Part shown: positions 44,981 to 64,000 of the stretch, piece after piece
How positions within the stretch are numbered: the stretch's first letter is position 1
How the letters are laid out: every line of letters begins with the position of its first letter
Program-made: the position numbers and the translations under genes
Source of the DNA: Balanoglossus misakiensis
Taxonomy: Eukaryota > Hemichordata
Direction: 5' to 3'
Length of the DNA: 64,000 nucleotides
Assembly (NCBI GenBank): GCA_040954595.2
Contig: CM082594.2
Coordinates: 10,168,001 to 10,232,000 of the forward strand
The notes under the pieces: generated by a model
Told to the model about the DNA's origin: nothing
What the model saw: only the letters and a program-made list of their open reading frames with translations
Database searches by the model: none

Positions 44981-45958
44981 ACTTCCAGCATCTTTTAAGA
45001 AAAAATGTATATACCTGTGTTCAGTGGTTTCGCTTAAATATTTTCTCACTGGATATGTTGTGTCCCCCTCCCACATTAGAGTGACCCCCCCCCCCGTCAC
45101 CCAATTCCAAAACAACGTGACACCCCCGGGGGGACGAGGGGCTGAAGAACTGACCAGTCTATTACATCTAAACACGTAATAATGTTACCTTCCCGGATCC
45201 TGTCCACAGTATCCGCAATACAACAAAAACAAGTTAATAAAGTACAAAATAACCATGCGCAAGTGGCCGGCCAAAGTACAGTGGTCGCCAAAAGTGAAGA
45301 ACTCTCAGTTTCAGACCCCTTAACTTTTGTGTGAAGTTGATGAAAACAAACACTTTTACTACATATATGTACTGTGTATTCCTTGTACAGTTCGGCTATA
45401 GTCACGCGCTTTTTTGCGGCCGTCGAGTTCTCGTATTCAAAAGAGCTCCTGTCGGTGCTATGCGAAAGCTGTCACTGATTGTCAATAAGTGACACGGGGA
45501 TATGTACAGTGCAAATTATAAGTTACATCACACTACCGGTGTCGTACCAACTGCTCTGTTATCGATAAACGGGATGGCGTGATTGCGATATCATTTATCA
45601 CGGCCAATAAATTAAACTTACCTGAGTATCGTAGCGTATATTTCGACTTCACCGGGCAGACGACTTATCTATTAGGTGCGATCAACTCTAGGTAACTGCC
45701 CCCTGGCCACATAGACGTGTGTGTGTTGTGCGATCCCTGCCGCTGGCTGCGCTGTGCTGCGTTAACCTTTGAACTTTGTTTTGAACCGAGGTCACACGCA
45801 AGCGTACACTGCACCACCGGCGCCATTTTGTATTTCCTCCACATGGAGTGTGTCAAAAAACTGTGAACTTTGGGTTGATTACCGAATATTGCAAAGATCT
45901 TTCATGTAAAAGCGGTAGCAGCGCTATCCTTGAAGTCTGCATATATAAGCCAAGTCCA
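44981..45958. promoter_or_regulatory. compact divergent promoter region of NRAMP (-) and PSMD3 (+)
   Basis: The start codons point away from each other and lie 978 bp apart. The interval contains the NRAMP 5' UTR (possibly spliced), a C/G-rich patch at about 45085-45135 and, near 45819-45834, ggcgccattttgtatt, whose reverse complement fits a YY1-like AAAATGGCGCC. No TATA box is obvious. A shared bidirectional promoter is plausible but unproved. Confidence 0.45.
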
Positions 45959-48900
45959 ATGAAGCTCAACATGGCGAAAGAATCGCCAAAAGACGTCGAA
46001 ATGAAAGAAGCCGACGCCACGGTCAACGGAGAACAGGGGAAGAAAGAAACGGATTTGATTACTCTTGAAGGTATGGCCTACTCTTCACATAGTGTGTCAT
46101 TTTCTGAAAAAGTAGTGGGGAAAAGCCAACTTTAAAGGCTTACATAGCTTCTCACGGTAGATATCTTTCAAATCGAAACTTTGTTTCACTTAAACATCAG
46201 TAAATTAGTCAAAATTCATCCGATATTGTTATGCCGGTTGTTTGGTAAATACTGCTGATAATGTGCTGATTCATAGTGTCAATGTACAACCATTAGTTCA
46301 ACAATTCTTTCAATTTTGATGACAGATCTCTTTAATATCGATCTTTGTAACGCGGTTTAGAAGTATTTATTTATATTTATCATCAGTTGTGTGTTTTATT
46401 AACTTGCGCTAATTTTTTTCTGTCTACTTCTTCAGATATCAGAGACCAAGTCAAGCATATAGAAAAAGCTGTTTCTACCAAAGAACCCAGATTTATGCTT
46501 AGGGCATTGCGGGTGCTATTACCTATAAGACGCAGATTGAATGCAACAGTTATTAGAAAAGTTATCGGTGGCTATTTTTCAGCAACATACGCACCTAAAG
46601 ATGTACTTCTAGGTTACATTGAAGAGGTGAGTATTAGACAGTATTCATAAATAAAGGTCTTTCGTTCCAGTAGCCACTGCTGTATTAAGTAACTTTGAAT
46701 AATACCAACACTCTCTTCTAGTGTTCTAATTCTAACAATCTATTAATCATTTGTCAACAGCCGATGGAAACAGATGGTCCAGGTACACCTTTTCGACCAA
46801 GAAGTGGAAAGGCATTAGCACAGCCCCCTCTACCTGAACTGGAAGTTTACGTCCATCTTTTAGTAGTGCTGTATCTGATAGACAATAAAAGACATACAGA
46901 GGTAAAGTTACGATGCTCTGATTTGCTTTTGATTGGTGTATTGTTCATTCTATATGACAGAATGGATCATGAAGTGTCTTGTGAAGGCCATTTCCTGTAA
47001 AATTCTGCCAAAAATAACAGTTGTTGTATTGGTCTTTCCTGACAGGCTGTTAAACTATCTGATTTGTTGATGGAGAAGATTCAAACACTGAACAGGCGGA
47101 GTCTGGATCAGCTGTCGGCCAAGGCATATTACTATCACTCTAGAGCGTACGAATTAGTTGGAAAATTAGACAAAATTAGAAGGTTAGTGGGATTCCCTGT
47201 TTATGTTTATAGAGGGCGCCCTTTATTATGTTTGAAGTCACAACATATCTACTGTATTTATACCTGCTGTACTTTAATTCCTGACCTTTTTGTGATAACC
47301 TGTTAATTTCTTTTGTCATTGACAGTTTTCTTCATGCCAGACTGCGCACAGCAACTCTTCGACACAACGATGAAGGCACAGCAACACTTGTCAACCTCCT
47401 ACTTCGTAATTACCTCCATTACAATCTGTATGACCAAGCCGACAAACTCGTGGCCAAGTCCACATTTCCAGAATCAGCCTCAAATAATGAGTGGGCCAGA
47501 TTTCTATACTACCTTGGTAAGTGTTTCTTGCAAGAAAGGTCAGAGTGTCCATTAATTAGACGAATATTGGCATTCTACCATGTTCATCCAGAATTGCATT
47601 AATGTAGCTTTCCTTGGAAATTTTCAGGCCGCATCAAAGCCATCCAGCTGGAGTATTCAGAAGCCCACAAGCATCTCCTTCAAGCCCTCCGTAAAGCTCC
47701 TCAGCACACAGCAGTAGGATTCAAACAAACAGTAAGTAGCTTCTGTACGTCGTGTTCAACTCGGTTTCGTTGAGGGGCAAACATTGCCACATTGCTCACT
47801 GTCGTTTTGCCTTTCCCCAATAGGTTAACAAACTAGCAGTCACAGTAGAACTATTATTGGGGGAGATTCCTGAAAGGAGTCTCTTCAGACAACCCACGAT
47901 GAGAAAGACTATCTATCCATACTTCCAATTGACACAAGGTAAGAGTTTGGGTACTGTTGTAAGTTTTTTGTAGCTCTCACTATTTTGTAGTCATGAGCTG
48001 ATCATCATCATCTCATCATCATTGGTTTTCATTTTCAGCTGTTAGAGGTGGTAATCTAGCTAGATTCAATGAAGTCCTGGAGAACTTCGGCTCCAAGTTC
48101 CAAGCAGAGGACACATACACCCTAATTATACGTCTGAGACACAACGTCATCAAGACTGGAGTGAGGATGATCAATTTATCGTATTCCAAAATATCATTAG
48201 CGGACGTAGCCCAGAAGTTGCAGCTAGACAGTCCTGAAGATGCAGAGTTCATTGTGGCTAAGGTATGCTTGATGCAGCCAGTAACTACATATAGTCTTCA
48301 CTATGTTGAAGCATGACTATTTGAATTTTCAGTCTCTCACCCCTATATCGGTCTGTATGCATTCCCCTATAACACCAGTTTTATCAAGCCAACCTGGACC
48401 TATGCACATAACATACAAACTAATAGCATATTTTGTATTCGACCGCCAGGCAATTCGAGATGGGGTCATAGAAGCAACAATAGACCATGAGAAAGGCTAC
48501 GTCCAATCCAAGGAGAATATCGACATTTATTCCACTCTGGAACCAATGAATGCATTTCATCAAAGGATAACATTCTGCCTGGATATCCATAACAATTCAA
48601 TCAAGGTACATAAATATTGAATATTGATGTTTTGTGCTTGTGTTTTATAACATGTTGAAATGAACACTCTTCTGGTAATAGGATCCATCAAAAGTTGTTT
48701 CATTCAAACCTGATTGATTGATTGATTGATTGATGTATTGATTAAGTTTCATCTTTTTATCCCATAGGCAATGAGATTCCCTCCCAAGTCATATAACAAA
48801 GATTTAGAGTCAGCAGAGGTGAGTTGAGTAGCAATAGCTAATGGTCACCACATATTCTAGAGATGCTAGTACTACTGGTAGCTGACTGATAACCCTCTTT

Positions 48901-48991
48901 TCTCACTTTTTTGTAGGAACGCAGAGAACGAGAACAACAAGATCTGGAACTTGCCAAAGAAATGGCAGAAGATGACGATGAATTCCCTTGA
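45959..48991 (+). CDS. PSMD3: 26S proteasome non-ATPase regulatory subunit 3 (Rpn3)
   Basis: Exons: 45959-46070, 46436-46626, 46761-46901, 47046-47182, 47326-47516, 47628-47731, 47824-47938, 48039-48262, 48450-48605, 48768-48818, 48917-48991. The sum is 1,497 nt, or 498 aa, in frame. I chose the ATG at 45959; the ATG at 45971 (four codons later) is also possible. Long stretches match vertebrate PSMD3, including [62 protein letters not shown], the PCI-domain region with [20 protein letters not shown] and the acidic C-terminal end [20 protein letters not shown]. It is a structural subunit of the proteasome lid, with helical repeats ending in a PCI domain. Confidence 0.98.
48711..48734. repeat. 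short (TGAT)n run in a PSMD3 intron
   Basis: About six tetranucleotide repeats. A similar (CATA)n run lies at 49067-49090 in the 3' UTR. Confidence 0.85.
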
Positions 48992-51922
48992 AGTAAAACA
49001 TGAATATGCTGAAGATCGTCAGTTTTGAAAAAGAAAAAAAATATTATGCTGGAAATCACATTTTTCTACATACATACATACATACATACATCAGGTGCCC
49101 CAGTTGTGCTCAATATTTGTACCATTATTGCAGTTTATGTAGCAAGTGGTTAGCAGGGTTCTTTGTATATCAAAGTTACTATTTCTTTTTGAGCATGCTG
49201 TGAAAATAGAACCAGATGACGCCCTTCTCCCGAATAACAAACCTCATTGAAAAGTTGTCATTTGCACAGAAAAAGAAAAAAAACCACGATCCTTCAGGAA
49301 GTTTTCAAAAGTATCTACTTTTTGATTGCGGAATTGAGAACTAACATTCACAGACTCAGGAAAGTCTAGTTACTTACAATGTGTTGACGTTGTGGCCAAC
49401 TATGCATTTCTTTTTTGTGGAGATTCTGCCAATAGATTTTGAGTAAAGATAGATCTTATGTAAAATGAATACTCATTTCAATAGCCAGTCGGTCATTTTC
49501 GCTCTGTAGAATTGAATTGTTATTTTCCCTGTTTTACAGGTAAATATAGATCGCTTTATGCAATATAAGGTACTAAAATTGTAAGGAGTAAAAATTTTGA
49601 ACAACTGAAATGACTTCTCTGATTCATTTTCAACAGCATGGGTTCACTTGAGTTACTAATTCTGCCGACTGGGCTGGGTGGACAAAGTTCTTTTCATCTA
49701 GCGACTGACAGCTTTGTATGAAAACTTTATGCAATGTCCTGCTCAAAGCATTTTTGAATTCACTGAAAGGGGCATTATCTGTATGGCTTGACTCGTTCAC
49801 TGAAATATCCCCTATGATGCGTTATATGAGATGGCATATACCTACTGTACATACACAAAATTGCCAGAAAGTAGTGGCTAGCTTAGTGTACAATATTATG
49901 ATATCACTAGTTTCTGTGTCTCTCAAGTGGTCAATCTCATTAGAATGGGTATACGTTCACACTTTTTCTAATGTGACGTTGTCACATAATCTATTTGTGT
50001 AATTTTTTTGTTGTTAACACTGATACTTGAGATATCTAATGAAAAAAAAAGACTTATTTTACAAATCCACTTCCACGTCTGTGTGTTTGTATCTCTGAAT
50101 TTCTGGCAGCCTGTACTTGTGTAGCACTGTGCAAATGTTTTATGGAACACTAACATTGTGTCCTCCCTCTCGTAAAACTCTACGCCCTGAAAATAAATCG
50201 CAAATCATATTCACAATATCTTGTGTACTTTCACCACCAAATTACCATACTGCGCGTACGCGGATCCAGTAGACCTACCATCTGTTGTACACTGAATTAA
50301 TTCAGTGACACACGCACATGAGCAAAACACCTGCTAGTGCATGGGATAATAGTAGGCCTACCAACTAAGAGAACCGCATTTTCAGAAACCGGATAAAAAT
50401 GTTCTGTTTGGCTATATGATTCAGTAAAATATGCAAGTAAAAATAAAATGTATATATAAAAGTGTAAATTTTATTTCATTTTAAAATGTTCAATGTGCTT
50501 TGAAACTGGATGAAGTACTAGTAACTTCAGGTGCCAGTTGGTTAGCGGAAAGTTTCACATTGCTTCATGCCACCAAAATCATCTGGACTTTTCGGGACTA
50601 TGCATATTGCTTTCATGCCATGCGTTTTCCAGACAACATCTGATGACGAGATATTCTCGACCTGCACATGATGTGTACCCGTACCAGATGTGTTTAGCAT
50701 ATGTATAGCAGTGTCTGCGTGAGACATGCGGCGTGTGATGTGACACAAAGCTGTCTGCATTCCCCTCACCATTGGCTGCTTCTCTTGGATCCGACCATGT
50801 TCGGTTGGGGAGCAACAATCATTGAGTAAATCATTTTGCGGGAAAACAATTCCACCTCCGATTCCTAAATTTTACAGCCCATTCCACGCTTTTTAATTTC
50901 GAGGATTAAGTGGTTTTAACGGAGGTGGGTCTAAAATGAAACGTACACGCAAGTCGTTTTCCAGGCACTATGCTTGGGTTCCTATCCCCTCCCCTCACAT
51001 GAGGCCCTTGGATGGTGTTCCCGTACCCAAGGCTAGGATGTCTGGCACCATCTGTCTTTGTCTAGTCCTCTGTCAGCGCCATATAAGGGCATGAACAAAT
51101 ACCCACACCCCCTAAGGGGACTGGTGTACGTCATAATCTGGCGCTACCCACGACAAATAATGTTCACGTGGGGTCCAGTCGACCAATCATGGGGACAGGA
51201 TGACTGACCCCACGCACACATACTCTCGTCACAGCCTGTATTATGCCCCCACCCATTAAAATATTTTGTCTCTGTCTCTGTCTGGGTCGGGGAAACAAAG
51301 ACACACGTCCAATTTTACTCCAATATCACCGAATTCTGCATCTATCCCCAAGTCGCACTTGGTCTGGGGTGGCGAGCAAGCTACAATTATTGACCAAGGA
51401 CAAATTTCGGTGGTATTTGAAGCCGTATTGCGCCGACAGAACGAGACGAAATTTTCCAGGCGTCAGCCCAAGGGGTCTCTGTATACACCAAGGTGAGCCA
51501 TAATTTTCGACGAATGGTGCCGATTTTTGACATCGTTCGACCGCTTTCCCGTTCAATAAAATATTTTTAAGTATAATATGTATACCGTTATGAAGATATA
51601 TTTTATTTTACATGTACGTGCGGAGAAATAATCGCGTCGTCGAGACAGCGCAAGGGGCGAGTGTCTCGTTGATGCGGTGGTGTGTGTCCGTCTGTCTGCT
51701 TTGCTAATTTGCATAATAAATATAAGGGTCAAAGGTGAATCTGATAGTTCCGAGTGCGGCTCTGGTGGAAATGCGTGTGTTGTATTATAATGAAGTTGAA
51801 CATCTGGATTTCATTCAGTTTAGTGAAACCTGCAAAATATTGTTTATTATTCATCTTGTATGTTTAGTAACACTGTAATTTTGTTTTATTTTTGCTGCAG
51901 TTGTAAATATTGATTTGTTCAA
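48992..51922. other. PSMD3 3' region, intergenic DNA and NAB 5' region
   Basis: PSMD3 3' UTR candidates extend to AATAAA at 50192-50197. From about 51240 the sequence is the NAB 5' flank. The interval 51400-51492 ends in ccaaggtgagcc, a good splice donor, so it may be a non-coding first exon; the acceptor ttgctgcag ends at 51900. An octamer-like ATTTGCAT at 51707-51714 sits beside tataag at 51721. No coding gene is seen between 48992 and 51922. Confidence 0.45.
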
Positions 51923-54694
51923 ATGATGGCCTCAGGTGCTCCGCAGCATCAGCCGACCAATCCGAGTGAGTTGCAACTCTTCAGGGTTCTGGAACGCGCC
52001 AATCTGTTGGGGTACTATGACGGCTTTATTCAGCAGGGTGGCGATGACGTCCAGCAACTCTGCGAAGCCGGCGAAGAGGAGTTCCTGGAAATCATGGCGC
52101 TGGTTGGCATGGCGACGAAACCCCTGCATGTGCGCCGCTTGCAGAAGTCGCTGCAGGAATGGGTCAGTAATCCGTCGAGTTTTCAACAGCCGATGACCTC
52201 GTCGTCGCAGGTCAGTGGCTCCCCTGGGGCTGCCGTGACCCCGTCACCGGGTGGCGGGATGGCCGCGTCGCTGACCAAATGGACGCACCCTGTTTCGGGG
52301 TTCCCATCCCCCGGGGCGTCGTCTAAGTGCAGCAGCGAGGGGAGCAGCGAACAGGTCACACTGGTCAGCAGGTATGTGCTTGACGACCACACCATCCAGA
52401 ACATCAAAGAAGCGGCTGAGTACGTTGTGCGGGGGACCGAACCACTCGTCGACGAGGTCGGCAAAAAGACACCGAAAGAAATCCAACAGATAATCGACAT
52501 GCCACTGGACGATCCACGACGACTCACTGGAATCAGAAAGTACGCCGCTATCTATGCTCGGTTCGACTCAAAGAGGAAGACAGACAAGCAACTGACACAG
52601 CATGAGGTAGGCATGACCTCTGACCCTCTTATTAGTCTGGTGCCAGTGACCTTTATACATCAGTGCTAAACTGTATCAGGCTGATAACTCACAGACATCA
52701 CCTGCTGTGTACCTAGGTTACATAATGAATGTATCTTGCCAGGTCCATTTGACTGGTAGAGTTGTCAGTCTGTGTCATAAAAACCAGACGACAACTGTGG
52801 ACTTATGGATTGCTCTTATGCCTTCTTGTATACACTACTGTGGTGGAATATTTGAGCAGAAAGTGATATTATCAACTTTTGTGTTTCCCTTGGTTAACAG
52901 GCATCAGTGAATGAAGCCGCAGCTCAGATCTGTGTGGTGGAGCCCATGTACCTCAACCACAGAGACAAACTATTTCCGCTGTCTCGTCAGGTCGTCCGTG
53001 AAAGTGGCTACAAGTTCAAACATGGCCACTCCAGGTATGTTCAGTAAGTGGATAATATTACCAGGGCAGTACCCTAAGTCATTTTTGGCAGTCCACCTTT
53101 CACCACCATGGTTTGGTCCAAATCCATTGTTTTCTATGGTAAAGTTGGGCCTCTGTAGAGGAAACTGGGGGTGAATTTTGAGTTCAGTAATTACAAAATT
53201 GTTTATTTTGCAACCCTTTTTGACAGATATTATGAATATTCTGTGTCTTGCGTATAACAATTCCAAATTTAGTGTACTAAACAGAATGTTTGCATCTCTC
53301 CTTCAGAGCTGGTATGTCGAGACTTTCCACCAGCGGTGAGGATGGTCCAGTGGCCAAGAAACCCAAGCCAGCAGCTCCTCATCCATACAGAGACAGTAAT
53401 GTGGTACCAAACCCAAGGACTGTACAAGCAGAACTGATCAAGATCAAAAGACAGGTGACTGATTTCGATCCATATAGAGGGGAAAAGATGAAACATAAAT
53501 ACACAAGAAAAATGGTTTTGCGGACGGATAAGGGAATTTTTTTATTAACCTTGTGCTGTTTGATTGTAGGAACGGATGAATGAAATTCAGGAGGCCTTGA
53601 GACTGATCAAGGATGAACAGAAGATCATCAAAGACAAGACCGAGCAGGCCAAGTTGAAGGAAAATTTACAGAGGGTGTATGACCTGCAGTTAGAGTTAGA
53701 GAAACTCACAACACAGCAGCTGGTGTTGATGACCGAACAGACAGACTTGATCAAGAGACAAAGGCGATCAGACAGGTTAGTTTATTATCCCATAGTATCC
53801 CCTTATTATTAGTTGGGAAAGATAGTATTACTCTACATGTAACTACTCTACTTTGCAGTTGAAACAGATTTAAGACTAGATTCCTCAGTGCCTAGTTGAC
53901 CAACGTGTGCTTTTGGTGCATACCTGCAGGTACTATGTAGCCAAAGCCAGGCTATCAGCAGAGGTTGACAGTGGTTACTATGACAAAGAAGATGGCGACG
54001 TAAGCTCAGTTGAAAATGGCAACATTGATAACACAGGTACGTAATCTATTGTCTAGTTATTTGGCTGCTGGGTTAGAAAAGAAGAAATGGGATGTGATTT
54101 TTATGAGAAGGTGGAATCTTGTTTGTCGTAAATTCTAACACAAAATTATATTATTAATATTGTTTCAAATGTCTATGTTCTTAGTCTAACTTCTTTCATT
54201 TCAATCTCACTTCAGATTCAAATATTGGCCAAAACTCAGTTGCGTCAAGCAATATGTCGTCTTCCCCACAGGACTCAAATGAAAACAGCCAACAAGAAAG
54301 AGGAGGAGGGGATGTACCCTCGTACGCCCTGCCCCCCAAGAAAAACTTAGCCTCCACGCAGAAGATCCTCATGCAGCACACGTTGTTCGACGAAGGTCTG
54401 AGACTCGTGCAGCAGCATACTCTGGCGTACGATGACGAGTATCCAGAACTGCAGCAGCGACAGAGCCGCGGCAAGGCTGTAGCGAAGGTGAAAAGAGAGG
54501 AGGGGTGTAATAGTGACAATGGTAGCATGAGCAGCAATGACGAGGAGGATGAGGAGGAAGAAGAAGAAGAGGAGGAGAATGGGGAGGGCACCTCAGACGC
54601 AGACAAGGCAGCACAGAGTACAATCAACGCAATTCTAAAATTGCGATCGAAAACGGATCCTGTGATAAAAGAAGAACCAAGAGTGGAATCTTAA
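51923..54694 (+). CDS. NAB2-like: NAB-family (NGFI-A/EGR-binding) transcriptional co-repressor
   Basis: Exons: 51923-52606, 52901-53034, 53307-53454, 53570-53775, 53930-54036, 54216-54694. The sum is 1,758 nt, or 585 aa, in frame. The first exon holds the NAB conserved domain 1 (LQLFRVLERANLLGYYDGFI, then GGDDVQQLCEAGEEEFLEI), which in NAB1/NAB2 binds the R1 domain of EGR proteins and self-associates. Domain 2 (LDDHTIQNIKEAAEYVV through NHRDKLFPLSRQVVRESGY) is the repression domain. A coiled-coil segment rich in Glu, Lys and Gln follows (exon 53570-53775). The C-terminal exon has an acidic run and two psi-K-x-E sites (VKRE, IKEE) of the SUMO type. It acts in the nucleus. NAB1 and NAB2 arose within vertebrates, so this is probably their common counterpart. 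Confidence 0.95.
53101..53175 (+). repeat. dispersed repeat copy A, in a NAB intron
   Basis: This stretch (caccatggtttggtccaaat ... ctgggggtgaa) is recognisably similar to 58482-58557, in the same plus-strand orientation. Shared blocks include gtttggtcca, attgtt, ttggacct/ttgggcct and ggggtgaa. Confidence 0.7.
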
Positions 54695-57600
54695 ATGTCA
54701 GATTTCAATATAAAAAGGAGCGAGTTGTGTTTCCTACGTTACTACCATTTTCTTTCCACATCCAGCGTCTAAGCCTGTCGCTGCGTGATTCAGCAGTGAA
54801 GTTCTGCAAAGTTTTCCTCGGTCAAAACGAGGGAAGCCATGTTTGGCATGTGCAATTATCAAAGCCACACAGGATGATAAACACTGGGTCAAAGATAGAT
54901 ACCACATCATCACTGTACGGAACTTGGGAGTTGTAGCCAAGTTTTGTAGGTCTACTGCCAGTAAAATTGTGCCAGTTTGTTTTTTTGAGTTATAACAAAC
55001 CAAGATAATGACAATGATATGACAGCCTAGAGAACAAGGCCACACATTTGTCAGGTCTGTGTTGTGGACCATGTGTGAAATGTCATGATGATCAAAAATT
55101 TCATTTCTATTAAAATTATCAAGTCTGCTTGAGCCTTTTAAATTCCGTTCCTAGGAACATGGGCCATTATTCCGTTCAATGCTTTTTCCTATATTTTCCA
55201 AATAATTGCAAAAGTTTTTCTTTTCTGAATTTTGTCTTGTGTATATAGAGATACATTTTTGTACTATAATGATACTTTATGGCAAAATGCTCATGTCCAT
55301 ACCACTCATACTATCCATCTAGTCACAAAAATAATCTGTTAAACTCTGACATTGGGGTCACAGTTTTAAAATATGTCAAAAGTACAAAAAAAATACTCTG
55401 TAAAATTTTGGATTAGTATACATTTACATATTTTTTCACTTAATCTCTGGCAGAAAAATTGAAATATTTAAATATGAGTATTATAATTATATGACATAGA
55501 TCATTTGTTGAATTCTGTGTAAAGAATGAAGACTTATAATTACAGAAACCTAACAGTAGTTATTCTTTCACCACAGTTGACTGTAAAATTGATCAGAATT
55601 CCATCCGTACAGCTCTTAACGTGATGACATACTTACAAACCTATTGCTTAAAATCTCACCAAGTGTCCAAGGCAACATAGCTATTTTGAAATTTCAGAAG
55701 CCAAGCCCTGAATTTGAAACTCGCTCAAAGCTAGCAATCACATGAAAGTATTGAGAATATTTATTGAGACGAAAAACCACCAAGTGACTAGTGGGCTTGT
55801 CTAAAGTAATATATGTGTGATAAAAATAGTGGACATTATAATTTAGAGTACAGAATTCCACTGAAATGAATGTCCAATTATGAAACAGGGTCTTTATTTA
55901 TTTTTGTCACAGAAATTTCAGTTGTGTTGAGTGTCTGAGTGGAGGTTACGTTTAGTTGTAGCCCTCTGTGAAAGGCAAAAAATATTTTCGTTGCCTGATA
56001 TCTGATGTAAATTATGCAAAGGAAGTTTGAAGGCAATAAACAAATGTGCGTCTACAATATTATTGATACACAATCTGGGAAAATGGGCTAATGAAGCTTT
56101 CACCCCATTTCCTTAATAGAGAGGTCCAGCATTGCTGTCGAGATCAACGGAGTTGGATCAAACCATAATGATGAAAGGGTTAAAATCATACACTCATTCA
56201 CCCCACCAATAGTTTTATTACACAAGTTTTATTCAATGTCAAAAAGAGCAAAAATCCAACTTAGTAAGTCATACTCGTATAGCAAAGCTGACAGGTTTCT
56301 TAGAAAAGACCTGTACAAAATAAAACTTGTCTCCATTGTGACAGCACTACATGCTTTACAATTACTGGCAATACATTCACTATAAATACCTTCACACAAA
56401 TAAAACTTGTGTTCAAGAAATCTACATATTCTGCGGCCAAAATTAAACATACTCTGTGTTGCTATGGCGATGAATTTACAGACCATCACTGTAAAGTGGA
56501 CCTGTTGAGTTGACACGCCTTTCAATAAAGCTCAGATCAGATTTCTAATTTAACCCTAACTCTAAATTCTAAGACACAAGTTTATAGAATCTTATTTTGG
56601 AACCAAATCTAAAAACAATGAATACATATAATGCACATTTAGTTTTCTGAAACAGAAAAATACCGAAACCAAATATGCAATAAGTACCGATGAATATTAA
56701 ACATTTTAACTGGCTTTTGTAAAGGAAAATAATGAACATGGCAGTATCTATATGGTAATTGGGTGGTTGCTATGGCAACATGCCTACTGCTCATGGCGTC
56801 TTGCTGAGTACTAAATGCCTGTTTTGGTTTTCCTTGCCTCTAAAACTGAAACATATAATTTTTTAACCAGACCCAGTTAACTTTTCTATTACTTTTAACA
56901 CACGTTTAAAAAATTTAAGACATACAACTTACAAGACATGCAAAACATTTTTTCTTACTTTATTTATATACACACATATATAAAAGCAATTAAGTTCACA
57001 GTAAAGAAACAATAAAATAATATCTTTTTTATAGCAGTATAAGTGATTAAAATCACATTTTGTGACTTTTCATCTGTACCTATCAGCAAAACACTACCAT
57101 GAGTAATTTGTACTGGATGTACAGTTTGATGCTCAAAGTATTTTGATGTAGTTTAAACAATAACCTATTTCGGCCCAAAACTTAATATATTTTTATTTTA
57201 TACAAAATACTGGCAAAGACAAAACTTGATTATATATGTTTCTTACACATCTACTGATCTAATACACATATTACACAGCTAATAGAAATTCTCAGTTTCA
57301 GATACATATAAAGTCTCTCTCCATCTGTTTTACTTACAGTAATATAGTCATGAAAATTTCTAGTTGAAATTTGTCCCATGTCAACTATCTTCCAAGGTAA
57401 AAATGCCATTATAACTGTACACTAAGATTTTATCACTGATGCCAACAAATCGTAAAACAGACTCGCTTGTGGCACAACCATTCAAAAATTGAAGAATAAG
57501 GCACGACCGTCTGAGAATGAGGCGGCTAATTATTCAGCTCACTGACACATGATTGACTCTCCTTAATTTTCTCCATGCAAACACACAGTCATTTCTTTAA

Positions 57601-57877
57601 GGTACAGCCAGAAATTTTAATACAATATTTGACTCGTACAGCCATACTATAGTGATTCTGTTATTAACAGTAAATGTATGCATCAAGGTGTGAGATGGAA
57701 TCCCACAGTATATCCAGATCAAAGTGTCAAACACTGACTTCAAATCTTCTCCCCCCATCCTCCGTTCATAAAATTGATTTAACTCGAGCTTTCAACAAAA
57801 AAAATTACAAAATGTTACTTAGATAACTTGTCGTTCAAGTCTTCACATCCGGAAAGAACTGGCCCCCTCAGCTGCTT
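54695..57877. other. convergent 3' region of NAB and STAT
   Basis: NAB 3' UTR from the left, with AATAAA at 56035-56040; STAT 3' UTR from the right, with minus-strand AATAAA at 57192-57197 and 56214-56219. If the far signals are used the two 3' UTRs would end within about 200 bp of each other. No coding exon is seen. Confidence 0.5.

Positions 57878-64000
<6,123 letters not shown>

Noticed and set aside
51243-51556. Overlapping 76-86 aa open frames upstream of NAB
   Set aside because: Three frames on both strands are open together with no family similarity. The region fits 5' flank and a non-coding first exon better.
54196-54627. Minus-strand Ser/Leu-rich frame opposite the last NAB exon
   Set aside because: It is the complement of the acidic run and neighbouring NAB codons; the plus-strand frame fits the NAB family and splices in frame.

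Overview
The window is eukaryotic nuclear DNA from an animal. Genes are split into many short exons with GT/AG introns, and every protein recognised is a metazoan type (engulfment receptor, STAT, NAB co-repressor, Roco GTPase, MATE and NRAMP transporters, Rab11, proteasome subunit). The single-copy STAT5-like gene beside a single NAB, and the DED-Roco protein, point to a non-vertebrate animal. An invertebrate deuterostome (lancelet or hemichordate-like) is my best guess; a lophotrochozoan is not excluded. I rebuilt each gene by joining exons at splice sites. Six of the complete models, and both Rab11 isoforms, close to an exact multiple of three, which supports the joins.

Layout, left to right: (1) 32-329 (+), the last two exons of an unidentified coiled-coil protein. 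(2) 1981-11628 (+), a 1,475-aa Draper/CED-1/MEGF10-type engulfment receptor with an EMI domain, 17 EGF-like modules, one membrane segment and an unusually long tail full of tyrosine motifs. (3) 15935-20563 (-), Rab11, with two alternative last exons that each encode a complete prenylated tail. (4) 22479-27435 (-), a protein joining a death-effector domain, a Roc-COR GTPase and a C-terminal hydrophobic block of about three membrane segments. (5) 30656-39244 (+), a MATE/SLC47 transporter. (6) 40832-44980 (-), an NRAMP/SLC11 metal transporter. (7) 45959-48991 (+), PSMD3/Rpn3 of the 26S proteasome lid. (8) 51923-54694 (+), a NAB transcriptional co-repressor. (9) 57878-64000 (-), a STAT5-like transcription factor whose N-terminal part lies beyond the window.

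The genes are not an operon. Three arrangements stand out. NRAMP and PSMD3 are divergent with under 1 kb between their start codons. MATE and NRAMP converge tail to tail. NAB and STAT converge tail to tail, the same order and orientation as human NAB2 and STAT6. Human SLC11A, NAB, STAT and PSMD3 relatives lie on HOX-bearing chromosomes, so the right half looks like a piece of an ancient linkage group.

The strongest candidates for something undescribed are the receptor tail (12 Crk-type SPYxxP motifs interleaved with PY[D/E]xx motifs), the DED-Roc-COR-transmembrane protein, and the Rab11 tail switch by alternative last exons.
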